Shown: positions 1-13,480 of the stretch, piece after piece
How positions within the stretch are numbered: the stretch's first letter is position 1
Layout: each line of letters begins with the position of its first letter
Assembly: GCA_014549065.1 (NCBI GenBank)
Contig: JACDOX010000007.1
Span: 4,131,758 to 4,195,757 of the forward strand
Direction: 5' to 3'
Length of the DNA stretch: 64,000 nucleotides
From: Cardinalis cardinalis
Lineage: Eukaryota > Chordata > Aves > Passeriformes > Cardinalidae
Notes under the pieces: generated by a model
Seen by the model: only the letters and a program-made list of their open reading frames with translations
What the model was told of the DNA's origin: nothing
Database searches by the model: none
Made by a program: the position numbers and the translations under genes

Positions 1-2821
1 TTCCATCCCCCCAAGTTTCAAATGGTTATAGCAGGAAGATCAATCCACCTTTCAGTTCATTTCTGCTTCGGGCCCTGTATTTATTTTCTGGGCACATCCA
101 CAGAACAGAAACATCAAATGTTCAAATGCCTCTGAAAAGGGTGACTGCAGTCATAACTCGACTGGTTTGAAGCCAAGGTAAGCATAAGAAATTATTCTTC
201 CATACTTGCTTGGTCTATATGGTGGTGTCCAAAAAAAAAAAAGATGGATTGGAGGCAGGCAGAAGATGCGCTACTGACACAATGAGAAATAAAATGCCAA
301 CAGTTAAATTGGTCATGCTGTCATCACACATCTTTGATATCAACATTTGAATTCAAACCCAGCACATATTCTTCTACCTACCCAGACCATGCAAATGAAG
401 AAACCAGGCAGCACAGAGGCATACGGTGATTCCCCATCAACCTCTGACTGGGACACACCCACAGAGGCGCTGGGTTTGCGCCTGCAAATCAATGCACCTG
501 CTAAACACAGACAAATAGCATCCAAATAGTAAGAGAAATCTACTCTGGATTTGCTTTGAAGTTTTAAGACCAAAAAAGCCAGAGAAGATTTCTTTCCACT
601 GGGTGTGTTTGTCTTCCATTCTCATGGCTGTCCTCTATCATTCTCTATTGTTGCTCAGCCTCTGTGATTGACCTTTGAATGAAGTTTCCCCTTGCAAAAC
701 TGCNGCAAATGATTATGCAAAGTACTGCTATAAATTCAGTATTTCAATCAAGAAAGTTGCTAATGCTACATCATTTAGTTTAGAGTGTTAGCTTTTTAAG
801 TTAAGCAGTTCTGAAAACTTTTATAGATGTTACTTTTCTAATATTTTTCATTCTTTTTCACTGATCACTAAGGATGATTGGCTGGCAGACTGTCTCAATC
901 AGCCTGAGCAAGGATTTGCACAGTTCTGTATTTCCAAAAAAAGTGCAGAGAATATTCAGGCTCTATCCTCACTGGATACCCTAATTAGTCTGTCTGATTG
1001 GATCTTGTCTTCCATTNTTAAGCTGTTCAATAGCAGCAAAGGTGTCATTCAGTTCTGACTGGTGTCAAGTAAAAGAAAAACTTCAACATGCATGAGAAGG
1101 AGCAGTACCAATAGAAAGTGGAACATACAAATTAATAAAGATGTCAATTCTTAATAAATAAATTAAATATTCTGTTTTATTTCTGACTTATGANTGCACC
1201 CAGTTTCTGTCTACATGGAAGTAAAGTTACTGTCTCAATTTTTCCAACAATGATTCATTTGTGGTTTTGGAGGTGTTGTGGCAACTCAGCCCCACTCAGC
1301 TGATNACTCACTTCACCCTGGTAGGATGGGAGAGAAAATTGAAAGTGTAAAAGTGAGAAAACTTGGTAAAGCAGATGCCATGCATGCAAGCAAACTAACT
1401 CAAGAAATTCATTCCCCCATTTCCCATGGGCAGGCAGGTGTCTAGCCATGCCCAGGAAAGCAGGACTCCATCACCCATAATGGTGACCTGGGAAGACAAA
1501 CACGAGCACTCTCAACATTGTTCTCTTCCTCCTTCTTGCCCCAGATCTAGGTGCTGAGCACCAGCCCACTGGTAGAGAATGTCCCTTGTGTCAACTGGAG
1601 TCAGCTGTCCCAGCTGTGTCCCCTCCCAGCTCCTTGTGCACTCCCAGTCTCCTCTCTGGTGGGGTGGGGTGAAGAGCAGAAAAGGCCGTGACTCTTTGTA
1701 AGTTCTGCTCANTAATAATGAAAACATCCCTTGGTCATCAACACCATTGTCAGCTGAAATCCAAACCACAGCCCTATACCAGCTACTGTGACAAAAATTT
1801 ATTCTATCCCAGCCCAAACCAGCACAGGAGCCAAAAGGTTTCATTATCAAATTCTAAACCACAACACAAACTAAAACTTACTGTGATTATTGCAGAAGAG
1901 GCATGCACAAATGTTATAAAGGAAGAGATCTGTGAAGCAGAAACCATTTCAGAAGAATCAATACAGATTAGAAACTGATTTACCCTCAAAATTTTGTCAA
2001 GCTGCTTGGGGTGCTGAATGGGTGGTATTACTTACATCTTTACATTTAAAATTTATCTAAGGGTATTTTCAGTTAACATGGCATGCCTACTTAAACAGTG
2101 TGTTCACTTATTATATTTCAAAGCATTTTTTTGNAATTTCTCTATATTTAAATAAAATGCTGTTTTCATTCAGTGCTTGAGCCTACATAAATTTATAACA
2201 GAAACAAAGAGAACTTTTTATTGATGTTAATACCTTCAAGTAATTCCTTATAACAGAGACACTAACTTTCCTGTCTACTGATACCTTCAGGTTTCATCAG
2301 AATTTTTTTAGGAAAAAGGATTGAAATCATGATATAGATATTTAGCATTCCAATTTTCTCAGTCCTAAGTACAGGTAATACCTCATCAAAAACAAAAACA
2401 TAAACCTAAACGAACAAAATCACATACATTTCTAGTGTGACTGCTTCCAATACATGCAAAGTTATAAAAGGAGTCTGTCATTTATAAAAGGGAGTAGGCT
2501 TCACTTCTAATGCAAGAAGTAAACTTCGATTTCAGGGGAAATTTACCCTGAGACAACTGTATTAGTCAATACATAAAATAATGACAGTTCCTAGGGAGTA
2601 AGGGAATTAGAGATTAGTGATGTATCACAGGCTGCCAGAATTAGAAACACAGGGGCTAGGAGAAATTTTATTCTAAGCAATAAGTTCAACTAACCTGGAA
2701 ATTCTCTTTCTCTCCTTCTAAAAAAAAAAAAAATGTTGACTNCAGCCATATGGAGCAGACTTAGCCAAATAAGGACACAAAAAAACTGGAGAAACCTCAG
2801 GACTATTCATTGCAGGTCTCC

Positions 2822-2825
<4 letters not shown>
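1..2825. other. Gene-free AT-rich unique sequence
   Basis: No exon, repeat family or RNA gene is recognisable here. The sequence is AT-rich and nearly free of CpG, with especially AT-rich patches near 1131-1170 and 2100-2200. Open frames are short: the longest, about 112 codons on the minus strand at 1512-1850, contains an N and resembles no known protein. A 13-A run lies near 2721-2733. The stretch fits intron or intergenic DNA. Confidence 0.6.

Positions 2826-2852
<27 letters not shown>
2826..2852. repeat. 27-bp poly(A) tract
   Basis: An uninterrupted run of 27 adenines on the plus strand. It could be the tail of an old retroposed sequence on the plus strand, but I recognise no retroposon or processed gene immediately upstream and see no target-site duplication. 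A simple homopolymer expansion is the safer reading. Confidence 0.9.
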
Positions 2853-2857
<5 letters not shown>

Positions 2858-3617
2858 AACCAACTAATACTTTGTTTTCTTTTCACAGTAGTTTTTGAGA
2901 GATTATGGTTTTTTTCCTGTTTTCCAAGCCATTGGAATTCACTTTTTTGATCATTCCTTTTCAGTGCAAGAGCTGAAATGCTTTTTTTCAACATCTGAAA
3001 GCTGAGAGGGTCACTCATAATCTTATTCCAGAAGCTGTAGATTTAAGGGTCACAGAAAGGGTGCTACCTTTCCCCTCAGAGGACTANGAAACCCCAAATA
3101 TTGAGGGTTCCGTAAGTTCCACGACAGGGTTGTTCCAAACCCAAAGAGATGCAGGTGTCAAACAGTACAGCAGCTGTTATACATTCAAATAACTTTCTGG
3201 TATCCCAAGTGAATAAAAGGCACTGGGACACAAAAACTCCAACTATCAACCTCCAATATATGCTGAACCTGAGTTATAAGAAGGCTCTCTGAGAATCTCA
3301 AATCACAGTTANATTTCAGTGCTTTTGTTCTTNTTTTTCCACAGTTCTAAATACGTAAGCTCTTACCATGCTGCCAGAATAGACCTATGACTTAACATAC
3401 TGTAAAGTTATGCTTTGAATATATTTTTGGCACTCTTCCATGCACTTCTTGCTCTGTTCCTTTAAATAAGAAGCACATTAATTACTAGGATGCATTTCAA
3501 GCAAATACACTATTTTGAGTACTGCTGCCTTCTTAATAGAAGATTTCAGTACACATTTCAGTTGCAATCTACAGAAATCCACCATAAATCTGAAATTTCA
3601 AAAAATCCCAAGTCTAC

Positions 3618-3676
3618 CAAATCCAATTTCAAGTACATGGGATTTGAAAACAAATCCAATTTCAAGTACATGGGAT
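3618..3676. repeat. Two-copy tandem duplication, 33-bp period
   Basis: A 26-bp core starting CAAATCCAATTTCAAG occurs at 3618-3643 and again, identical, at 3651-3676, separated by 7 bases. The lack of divergence points to a recent slippage or microduplication event. Confidence 0.9.
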
Positions 3677-5141
3677 ATTTCCACTGTGAAAGCCATTATA
3701 AATTTCTGTCCTTTGTAGGTGAAATCAGGATCTGGACCACTGAATTTATTTTCCCCATTTGTCTCTTGTGAAAACCAGTTCTGTGTAGGTGTCCATAGCA
3801 GAGACTAATCTGTTCAGATTCAGTTGTTTGAGCTACTTTGCATCAGTTTAGGTAAATAGCAGCGTGCCTTCCATTTTTATTTTCTCAGACGTTTTCTTTC
3901 TTCTTAGAGAAAGCTTTAGGAAAAAAAAAAAAAAGTGCTTTCTTCGTGAATCTTCAGCCTTACGTAGTGGCCTGTCCTCCCAGTGTCCTTCCCCAGGCCC
4001 CAAGTCATGCATCACTCATCTTGTCACATTGAACTCCAGATGCTCCTACCCTAGAGAATGCTCTGACTCTGGCAATTTTTCTTCATTCTCACTAACAATT
4101 TGGTAATGAAATATTGATTTTTAGTTAGATTCATATTGATGCTATTAGGTTTGCATTGATAAATCATGCTGGCCTCCTGTCTGAGAGGCTAGAAAGTGCT
4201 ACACTGAACCCTGGAGATTACAATCAACTCATTGATGTGTTAATTTGATGGATTTTTTCGTTCTCTTAGAAGAAGTAGGAGGGGTAGAGGAAGATTTTTC
4301 AGTACTGCTGTTGTAAAGTTTTCACAGCGAAATCAGGGACAGTAATTGTGGGGTTTTCTATGTGTATTTGATTTAAAAGTATCTTTCTCCCTGTTTGTCC
4401 AGAACATAAAAAGAAAAGAGGGGGAGAAGGACTCTGGGGTTGAGAGGATATGACACACCTTGTAAACNGAGCTCCAGACTCCCACATGGAGTGAAAAAAT
4501 AGGAACAGTTAAATCCCAATTAAACCCTTCAGAGGTCGTAGTCAAAAAAACATTTCCTTCTGCTAAACAGGTCTTCATGTAGAGCTAAATCCCAGGTGAA
4601 GTGAAAATATTGTGGACATGGGAAGCCCTTCTGCTGGCCCTGTTCTACAATGGGCTGCAGCAGTGGGATGNTTCCCCCTCCCCTCTCCAGTGAAGTGCCA
4701 CTTAGCAAACGTCCACATGCATCTGCAGCCTATTTAAAACAGCCCCTAGCTTTGATTTATGGTACTGTGCAAATGTAATGCCTGTCATTAAGGGACAATA
4801 CGTGCCAAACCAAAGGATTACATTGTGATTTTCTTCAAAGGCGCAGGATTTCAAGGGGGTGCAGCAGCCACTACAGCACAGGAGGGAAGGCTTTCAGAGA
4901 ACACTTAAGTCAAATTTAGTTGTATCATTATTTTGTAAAACAAAACCATTTCACATTTAGTGATTCTTTACTTATTTTCCCCAAAACGTTATCATCCCCC
5001 CTTCACCTGCATCTCCCACCATGACCCACAGTACCAAGGGACAGCAGAAAAGCCTGTTCAACAAGGGACCAATCCTGTAAGCTTCATTAATGAAACCATC
5101 TCCCACAAAGAAATAACTTCTCAAGTCCTTAAGCCAAATGC

Positions 5142-5161
5142 ATTTTATTTTATTTTATTTT
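5142..5161. repeat. (TTTTA)n short microsatellite
   Basis: About four units of a TTTTA pentamer, followed by further T-rich sequence. This is a simple repeat of no evident function. Confidence 0.85.
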
Positions 5162-7370
5162 GGTTTTTAGCATTTCTTCCCTGTCTTTTCCTAAAAAGAC
5201 CAGTGGTTAGCATGTCAGGTCAATGACATCTTAACCGAGTTTGAACCTTGTACAACCTATGGTTGACCAAGAGAGTTACCAAAAGAGCCTCAATGAAAGA
5301 TACTGCAGCTACCTTTGATTAATAATTATTGTATGGGGCTGGAGGGAGCAGAGGGTGTGTGAAAGAAACTCCATTATTAACTCTTCCTGCTCTTCCAAGT
5401 GGCTTCTCTCCTCCATTCAAGGTTGAACTACTAAAAATAATAATGCCACTTCACATAGGACAGACAGTTTATTATTACCTTAGCAGCTCTGTTTTGGTGC
5501 CAGTTGGAAAAAAGAAAGGGAATTTGAGCTAAAAGAAGAAATAAAGCTTTTTATGCCATATGGAAATGNGAATCTTTTTGCTGGAACTTGCTTAAATAAG
5601 CCACTTATGTACTAGGATATTTTCTACTTAGCTTCATTTCAAGGCTTTCTCCCCACCTCTCCTTCTTCACCCTCCCAGATGAAAGCATACAAAGAGTCCT
5701 GTCCTAAAGAAATATGTCCTAGTACATAAGNAGGCAATCATCTGTACCTTCAAAAGATGATGTCAATGATGAAACTGTTCNTTAAATTCTGTTGTACTAT
5801 TGACATCTTAATGCCACAAACCCAGCTGGTACGAGATCAGTAACGTAAACAGTCGAGTTCAAATTAATCTCTTTGAACCTCACTGCTGAGCTGAAACCTC
5901 TGTTTGACAGTCTAAACTGCCAACTTCATCTTCTTCTCCCAGTTATACAGTAGGCTAAACATGAAAAAAAAGAGCCCTGTTAANGGGAAAAGGTTTTGCA
6001 TGTAGCAAGGAATTTTAAGCTCTGGCAACCATTTTGAGCACAGCTCTTACTCTTTCCACACATGTAGTATTTTGCATTACCACATATGCTGTTAAACAAT
6101 TTACTCATTTATTTAGATTTTTACAGCACTTATCCCATGCTCCAAGTGCTTTTAGAATTATTTAAACATTCAGTGCAACACTTAACATTTAAATTTACAA
6201 TTCAGTTAAGAATACTTGGGTTATGGTAGAACAACCAAATTTAAAACTAATTTACTCTACCAAAGAACCCTCACAGAAAACCCACAGGGAGTTAAAGCTA
6301 TCATCCCAGCTNCATCCCATATGTTTGACTGAAAAAAAACTGAGGAAGAAAGGCAAGGCTCTGTGCTGCTGTAGCTCAAACCTGTACAGACTCTGAAAAG
6401 GGAAAGGACCTATATTCCAGAATCAGAAACCCATAAAGAAAGTGCCCTGCCAGCTACTCTATTCCTTTTAAAGTCAATTCCAGCCATTCTATCAATGGCT
6501 TGCCACATCCCAAACTACTTCATTGTGAGTCATAAATCTGTGTCTGCTGAAGTTCACGTCAGCTCTCTCCTACGAGCACAAGGCCGTTTAGGGTTTATAC
6601 CCACAGTCCAGCTACCATGGCTAAGCAAGTTACCAGAGATCAGTTGAACCCAGATAACTCTCTCTGAGTGCCCTTATAGCCCATCATAAATATGAGGTAA
6701 TTCAATTTAGCCTGCAATGAAAATAGATTAAGCTAAGTCAAATCACCTTACATTTGTCAAAGGCGAGGAGGACACACGCGAGTGTTTCTGCAGCTCAGCT
6801 GATGCACGGTAACCTGTTAAAATGCACTAACTCAATTGCAGGCCTGAGCCCTCACCTGCAGTTGTTCAGAGGGGCTGAGCTGCTTGATGTCACTCTCCAG
6901 CTGGTTTTTTTTCCACCAACCTTAACAATTTCAAGCGCCCGTAGCATGAGCACAAGTCCTGCCCCATGGTTTCAGTGAAGTCTGACTGAAATTCCAGGTG
7001 TGGAAATGCCTGCAGCAGATTGCACATTCCAAATAGACTTGAGGTTTTATGTCTTCTCCCCTTATGATTGAAGTGCTCGCACTGCCAATTTAAGAAANTT
7101 TCATGGTCTACAGGACTCCAAGAAATAAATGCAAAGTTTTTGAGACAGCGCAGAATGTATTTAATGTTGAACTGCAATTGCACTATTACAAGAACAAGAA
7201 TTACAGGAATGGTGGGAAGAAAANGGGAAATAAGATTAAGGGCTAAGATCTAGAAATTGAACCTTTTCTCACTGATTATTTAGTATTTGTTGATATTTTC
7301 ATGGACTAGATGACTAGGAATTGCATAGGTGTCTTGAGATCTGCATGTTCTACATGATAAAGAGCACCAG

Positions 7371-7389
7371 GTATATACATATATATATC
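7371..7389. repeat. TA-rich dinucleotide run
   Basis: A short alternating TA tract broken by one C, read as GTATATACATATATATA. Low-complexity sequence. Confidence 0.7.
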
Positions 7390-7898
7390 AACATCCTTAT
7401 AAGCATTGAATTATTTTCTGATTATTATTTCTTTTCCTAATTACTTCCATATCAGGTTTCCTCCAAATTTCTTAAATACTCCTTATCCAGTTTACAGAGT
7501 TGTTTTATGTAAGCCCTAATGCTCTCATATGGGATTTCTTCCACACAGTTTGGAGATAAAATGCATCATGAAACAGACCTAGAAATCTTGGGACACTTCA
7601 TAATTGATCTTCACATTTTCCACACTTTGGACCTTCTGCACATGTCTCTTCTCCTTTAAGAATCTGCTCTTTCACCTTGCAAACCTTGCTTTCCATTTTG
7701 CTTTTAGCTTAAGCCATTGCATCCCACACACCAGACCCTGGCCACCAGACTTGTACAGAATCCAGCCATGTCCATGGTGGCCTTCCAGGACATGCAGAAG
7801 TTCACTTTGCTCAGAAATCTCACAAGCCCTGTCAAATCTTAGCAGTACTTTAGGACACAATTATATGATAAGCAGGAAGGGCTTTAAATCGAAAAAAG

Positions 7899-8118
7899 CT
7901 TAGATTTAGATTAGATACTTTACTGTGAGGGTGGTGAGTTGCTGGAACAGGTTGCCCAGAGAAGTTGTGGATGCCCCATCCCTTCCAGTGTTCAGGGCTA
8001 ATTTGGATGGGGTTCTGAGGAACCTGGTCCAGTGGAAGGTATCCCTGTCTATGGCAGGGGTATTGGAACAGGATGGTCTTTAANGTACTTGCAGCCCAAA
8101 CCGTTCTATTCTTCTGTG
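7899..8118 (+). mobile_element. CR1 LINE 3'-end fragment
   Basis: The text runs in the order of the 3' untranslated region of avian chicken-repeat 1 elements. It has the GATTAGATACTTTACTGTGA segment, then GAGGGTGGTGAG, GGAACAGGTTGCCCAGAG, TGTGGATGCCCCATCCC and GGTATCCCTGTCTATGGCAG. It finishes with CCCAAACCGTTCTATT, close to the typical end. CR1 copies are usually 5'-truncated like this one. Changes from the usual wording and a degraded terminal octamer repeat suggest an old copy. No reverse-transcriptase coding sequence is present. Confidence 0.92.
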
Positions 8119-11100
8119 TATGTTTAGTTAACAAACCTGAGGGACTNTTTGGGGAGAAAAAGGAAATGAAACCATCTGTACCAGTAAGCTTTTAGGGAGT
8201 TCATCCTGAACAGAGGACGACATCCAAGGCCCCTCTCCAGAGACTACAGCAGGGAGCAGNGTTTTTTCCACCAGCTCAGCTCCCACCTCGTTCCACAAGG
8301 TCATCCTGTCCCCGAGGGGAGAGCAGGGACCAAGGGTGCCCAATGGAGCCACTAGGATCAGTTCTTTCCAGGAGATGTCTTGCTGCAGAGGCTCATGTGG
8401 CTGGCCTTCCCCTGACCCTTCCCCTCCCCGACCGTGCTCCACAATTAGATTTCATTAAAAGACAAAACCTCTCTTCCTCCTTCTCACCATAGGGGTCCTG
8501 AGGGGGGGAAGGGATAGAAACATCATCTACATGGAAAATAATTTCCTGCTTGCCAGCATATCTGAAATTGATGCAGCCAACTGCATTCTTTGAGAATGTT
8601 AAATTAATTTGGAAAGTCTTCATGTATTGTTCCTTACCATGAAAAGCACTCATCACTTCTCGCTGGCTCTCTGCCCTGCCTAGGAACAGGGAGGGGAGTT
8701 AAACAGGCCGCAGCAAAAAACGTTCATGAGNCTGCAGCATGTGGCTTAGCATGAGAGCTGGGAAATTCCTGTCTCCCAAAATACAGGGCAGCACTGACAG
8801 CTTGTCTCAAATGCAGAGAATTCAAAATTTATTAATGCTGCTTCACCAACTGTGAAAGGGAGATTGAATTGTCCTTAAAGGAAAATAAAGGTAAATAATT
8901 ATGTTCTTTTGGCTTCACACTTACTTAAAACCTGCTTAGAGGTTTTGTACGTAAAAGCCCTCTGGACTAAAAACTGTATGGGTAGGGAAAACAATATCAT
9001 CAGAATGTCGAAAGAATCTAGAAATATTTTAAATACCTAATAAAACTTCTTCTGATGAGTTTGAACTGTGCATGGGAAATTGTACTGGGTTTGCTTAAAT
9101 GTCATAAGGAAGCAAGGATTCAAATTAAATTCTGGAGCNCAGGTTTGTTTCTTTGTTCCTTTAAAAATCACTGTATTGTCAAAATTTGATTCTATATTAT
9201 ATTTGATTTTCCATTGCTGTTTTACCTCACTCTAGATGCCTCCAAGTGTAGCCAGTTTCTCTTCCAGTGCCTATTAGGTCTATTTATATTTTTTGTTATT
9301 GAACTTGCTCACGCTTTCCACCTGCCTTATATTTCAGAGGATGAGGTTACATATTAAACCATTCTGTCTTTTACCTGTCTAGTAATTTTGACTTTTTTTC
9401 TTTCCTTCTCAGAATGGATTTTCTTGTTATTAAATCCACGTTCCGCATCAGCCTGCTAAGTTGAAGATTGACCTTTAATTTCATTTTGCTTTTAGGCTTT
9501 CATTTCCTTCCCTAAAAACTATTTATGGTATTTCATTTCTAATTAGAAGTAAGTCTGAGTAGCAAAAAATCTCTAACCTTTCTAACCTCCTGAGCATTTG
9601 GATCCAGAGGTTTGGGCAGCCACAGCGAGACTGACCAGATGTGGAAGCTGGATCTGGACACAGATTTCGGTCGCCTGAAGGTCACAATTTTAGGAACCAG
9701 CATTTCCATGAAATTCATTATTTAGAGAGGGTTCAGCCATTTTATTTTAAAGAGTTTCTAGTACACTAACAAGAGGAGCACAAGTCTGGTTTTCCCAGCA
9801 ATTACTCAATTCCCATGCAAGAGAGAAAGGTCTCCAAGTTCACCCACTTAGAAACTAGAGTATTGCCTCATAAAACAGNCCAGAACTCCCCTGTTATTGC
9901 TCAACTCATTTGCTGAAGTTTAATTATGAGATATCATGAAAAGAAGCATATTAAAGGCCCATTTTTTAAAACTGCCNTCAATAGCACTCATAAGAGACCA
10001 GATTAGAGACAAAACAAAATGGCCAAAACAGCATTATCTCGTTTATTCCACAGAATGTGGAAGTCTCCTTGTAGGTGAGGGACTGTGTTAGAAAGCCAGA
10101 GGACTGGCTGAGCTGCACTATCGTTCACCTTATCCCTCCAGACAATGTGTGCTGCCTAATCAATTCTAAAACACTAGTTAGAGCAGGAGGTGGCTTTTCC
10201 TTCCTGACCTCAAAATTTTCTCCACATCTGCTNAAATGCTACAGCACATATTAAAAGGTACATGTTTAATACGTTCAACATCCTAAATAATCTTTCTTAC
10301 TCTTCCCTCCCCCACTTTGTGCCCCCATATCCATCTGCCTGCTCCAGAGGCACTAGTGCACTTGATGACTTTTCCAACCTGTGTTTCAGATCATAACATG
10401 GGTAGCTGTTTTCCCAAACAGAGGGGTTTCAATTCCTGCTTTGCAGACAGAGCTTGTGCCCATCACAGACCAAGGAACAAAGCTGGAATGATCGCTTTTC
10501 ATTCTTTCCATTTAAGATTTTTAAAGACTAATTTTCCCTCACAGCTCTACCTGAAAATCAACACTTCTTTTGCCAGAGACAGTGAAAAGTCCTACCCCAA
10601 ATGGCTCCCTGGCAGGCAGACTAAAGCCTGGAGTAAAGCAGTATCTCCATTTGATAGTGAGAAGAAAAAGACACAGAACAATTAAATGGCTTGGCTAGGG
10701 GACGACCAAGAAATAAACCATTTCCTCAAAGGTCCAGCTTTTAAGGTGAAGCTTTACTATCCATATTTGCCAACAAAAGCACAACAGAACTGGCATTTAG
10801 GTGGAGAGGTAGGAGGAGGGGAAGGCCTAATCTGAATAATTCAGTTCTAGAGACAAATTAGTAATGGTAGATAAAAAGGAAGCATACTCCCCTGCTTTCC
10901 TTTTCCAGCTCCAGTAAGGATATCTAAATTGGCTTTACTCATTCCAGGTGACCAGGAAAGCTGGAAAACATGGATTTTAATAGCACACACTAGCAGGTAT
11001 ATAGATCAATCACAGGGACATAGAGAGACATATTGATGGCTCTGTAGATTAATAAACTGAAGGTTACTTGCCATTAGAGATGAGGGAAAGGCTACTTAGG

Positions 11101-12800
11101 CAGCCTTCCTAAGCAAAGGCACTTTAGCAGCCATATTGATTTCCTGCAAACACCTCAGCAGCAGCAACAATTTTGCTTCACCAGGGAGGGCCTGACCTTC
11201 AGCCCGAGGTTTGCCTTCCCAGAGCATCCTGCATAACCCCAAATGATGATACATGAGAATAGAAAGAAACAAGAAAGATCTTAACAGGCCCCAAGTGCCC
11301 AGAGGGTTTCAGAAAAGGGCTTCTCACACACACATTGCCAGCCTCTCTTAAAACTAAAAATTCAATATACTGCATTGGCCTCAGCGTGTAAACACCCAGG
11401 TAAAACAGGTAAATCTCAGAGAAACTAACCATTCTCAGGGCTCGGGAATGTCACTCAAATCTCTGGAAAAATAAGTACAGGAAGCAATAAATATCTCTAT
11501 CCTTCCTTTCATAGTTAAATTGCAAGAAAAATATGGCAATGATTTCTACAAAATCATTAGTTAAAGGGGAAGACCTTTTCCATTTTCTATATCAATAGAG
11601 AACTAAACCTGGTGATTGTTGTTGTTGTTATTATTAATGCATCATCTTCTTTCAGTTTGCCCTTTGTACCTTGGCTATCCCAGAAACTTTACTCCTTACC
11701 AACTTCCGGAATAAACTTTAGCTAATGAGCTTTTTTTGGGAGTATCATATGTCAGATGAAAGACTAGAGGGATGAATGTATTAGATATGTCTGATCAAGT
11801 TAAACAGCAAGGGGGAATGGAAAAGACATGTACCTGTGATATCACATGCAAAATCCACATCCTTCCCATTGGTCNTGGAGAAACCATGCTAACAGATAAA
11901 CAGAGAGGATATTTGACATCGTGGCTAACAGCTGAATGAAAATAAATGCAAACTAACCAGAAATCCTGATAATTCTTTCTAGTGAGTGTATTCCATGACG
12001 ATGAGGTGGATATTTTTTAAGAATTGTATTTTAGGCATTTTCAAAGGGAAAAATTGACCACTGCCGTGTATACTTTCCATCCATGTTGGCCTTGTATTGG
12101 TTCATCTGTCCTAGGTAGATTTTTAAGCAGTTTGATGAAGAGGTAAGGTAGAGATTAAGAGATTTCTTTGTACCCAAGTCACAGCACTTCAAACAAGATT
12201 TCAGCATGGCCCTCTGGACATGTAATTCCTGTGTGATTCCTTTGTATGTGAACCAAGTAGAAGCCCATAAGCCATATCAATTGGATTGCAATTTTCTAGT
12301 AATTACCAATAGGCATCCCGTCCCTTTGTGCATACCTGCTGGGAAAAATAGTATTTATCTGTATAACCTCTATCCTACATTTTAAAATCTTGCTACTTAT
12401 TCAGGTTAAATCTTACTGTCATTGTTTCTAGAAGATATCAGGCTTTGTTGGGGAAGTAGTTATCTTGCTTTTCCAGTCTATTCTCTGTGAGAGCTAGGAT
12501 TTTTTGGAGCTGCAAATGAGAATAAAAAAAAATAAAAATAATCAGTTCATCAGGATATTATGNAACCAGCTAATAGGTGACACAAATAAGATGCATTGCT
12601 TTAGCAAATGAATAGAAAACAAACAAAGGAAATGCTTATCTTCCTGTTTTAATATGTTAGTTCACTTTTTTCTAATATTTAAAATCTGACCACCTGCAAA
12701 AGATTACGAANAGTCTCTGTGGATTTGCAGGAATGCTTGCAGTACTTGGAACAAATGAGATACTCTGACTAGCACACACTACTCCCTGTCATTCACCATG
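8119..12800. other. Gene-free unique sequence
   Basis: Nothing beyond low-complexity tracts is recognisable, for example TTG/TTA triplets near 11619-11637 and an A-rich run near 12520-12540. A 122-codon plus-strand frame at 10317-10685 has no domain I know and no promoter or splice context, so I treat it as chance. CpG is scarce. Confidence 0.55.
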
Positions 12801-13480
12801 CTAACAGCGAGAGACAGGGCCATCAGCAATGCAATTGTTATTATTTGGTAAAGGCTGGTGATGACTTATGAGTTTCAGAATGCAGCTTCCCCATTTGTTT
12901 AATGTCGGGAGATTACAGTCTCCATTTAGTATGGTTTTATAACATGCAGGTGGGAAAAATCTCTTTTCTGAAAGCCTACCCAGAACTGGTGCCAATGCTG
13001 AAATATTCCTGCTTGATTCTTGCAAATGAATGTGTGCCGTGTTTGGGTAGAGCACAAGCTCCAGATCCCATATCCAATGGCTGCTGCCAGCTGCTGCCNT
13101 GGGCTCAGACACAGTGGCCATGGACAGGGAGCACTGGGACACAGAGTGGGACAGGAGCCAAGCTGAGATCAGCCTCTGGGAGCTGCTGGGGAGCAGCCGG
13201 AGCCAGGTGGAGGTGGCTGGGTGAGCAGGAGGGCTGCTGCACTCCTCCAGCATGACTCCTGGTCCTGGTGTCTTCCTGTCTTGGCTTCCCCGCCACTGAG
13301 AGGGATAAATAGAGTATTTCCTGATATTAGAGGGGTCTTGCACTGAGGAACTCCCATGCCCTGGAGAAGAGATCCATCTGAACACTTTTAAAAGGCTGGG
13401 GAGGATTTATGGACATTGAAAGAGTGGGTCTGAATTACAAGCTGTTTGAGGTACGGGCCCTTACTGCACCTTTCCCCTGG
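12801..13480. other. GC-richer patch with a long chance ORF
   Basis: Positions about 13040-13300 are richer in G and C than the surroundings but contain few CpG dinucleotides, so this is not a CpG island. The raised GC removes stop codons and leaves a 194-codon minus-strand frame (12801-13385) and shorter frames on the other strand and in other phases. The minus-strand product is rich in Ser, Pro and Leu with no recognisable domain. Several overlapping open phases argue for composition rather than coding. Confidence 0.5.

Larger units (their letters stand above)
2853..7898. other. Gene-free unique sequence
   Basis: No coding exon is recognisable. The stretch contains a 33-bp duplication near 3.6 kb, a short TTTTA microsatellite near 5.15 kb and a TA-rich run at 7371-7389, listed separately where useful. 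The block around 4740-4860 has a motif-dense look discussed under findings. Open frames reach only about 99 codons and have no recognisable domains. Confidence 0.55.

Noticed and set aside
2826..2852. Poly(A) tract as the tail of a processed pseudogene
   Set aside because: No recognisable coding or transposon sequence precedes it and no flanking target-site duplication was seen.
12801..13385. 194-codon minus-strand open frame, the longest without a long N run
   Set aside because: It overlies a GC-richer patch with overlapping frames on both strands, has no recognisable domain and no promoter or splice context.
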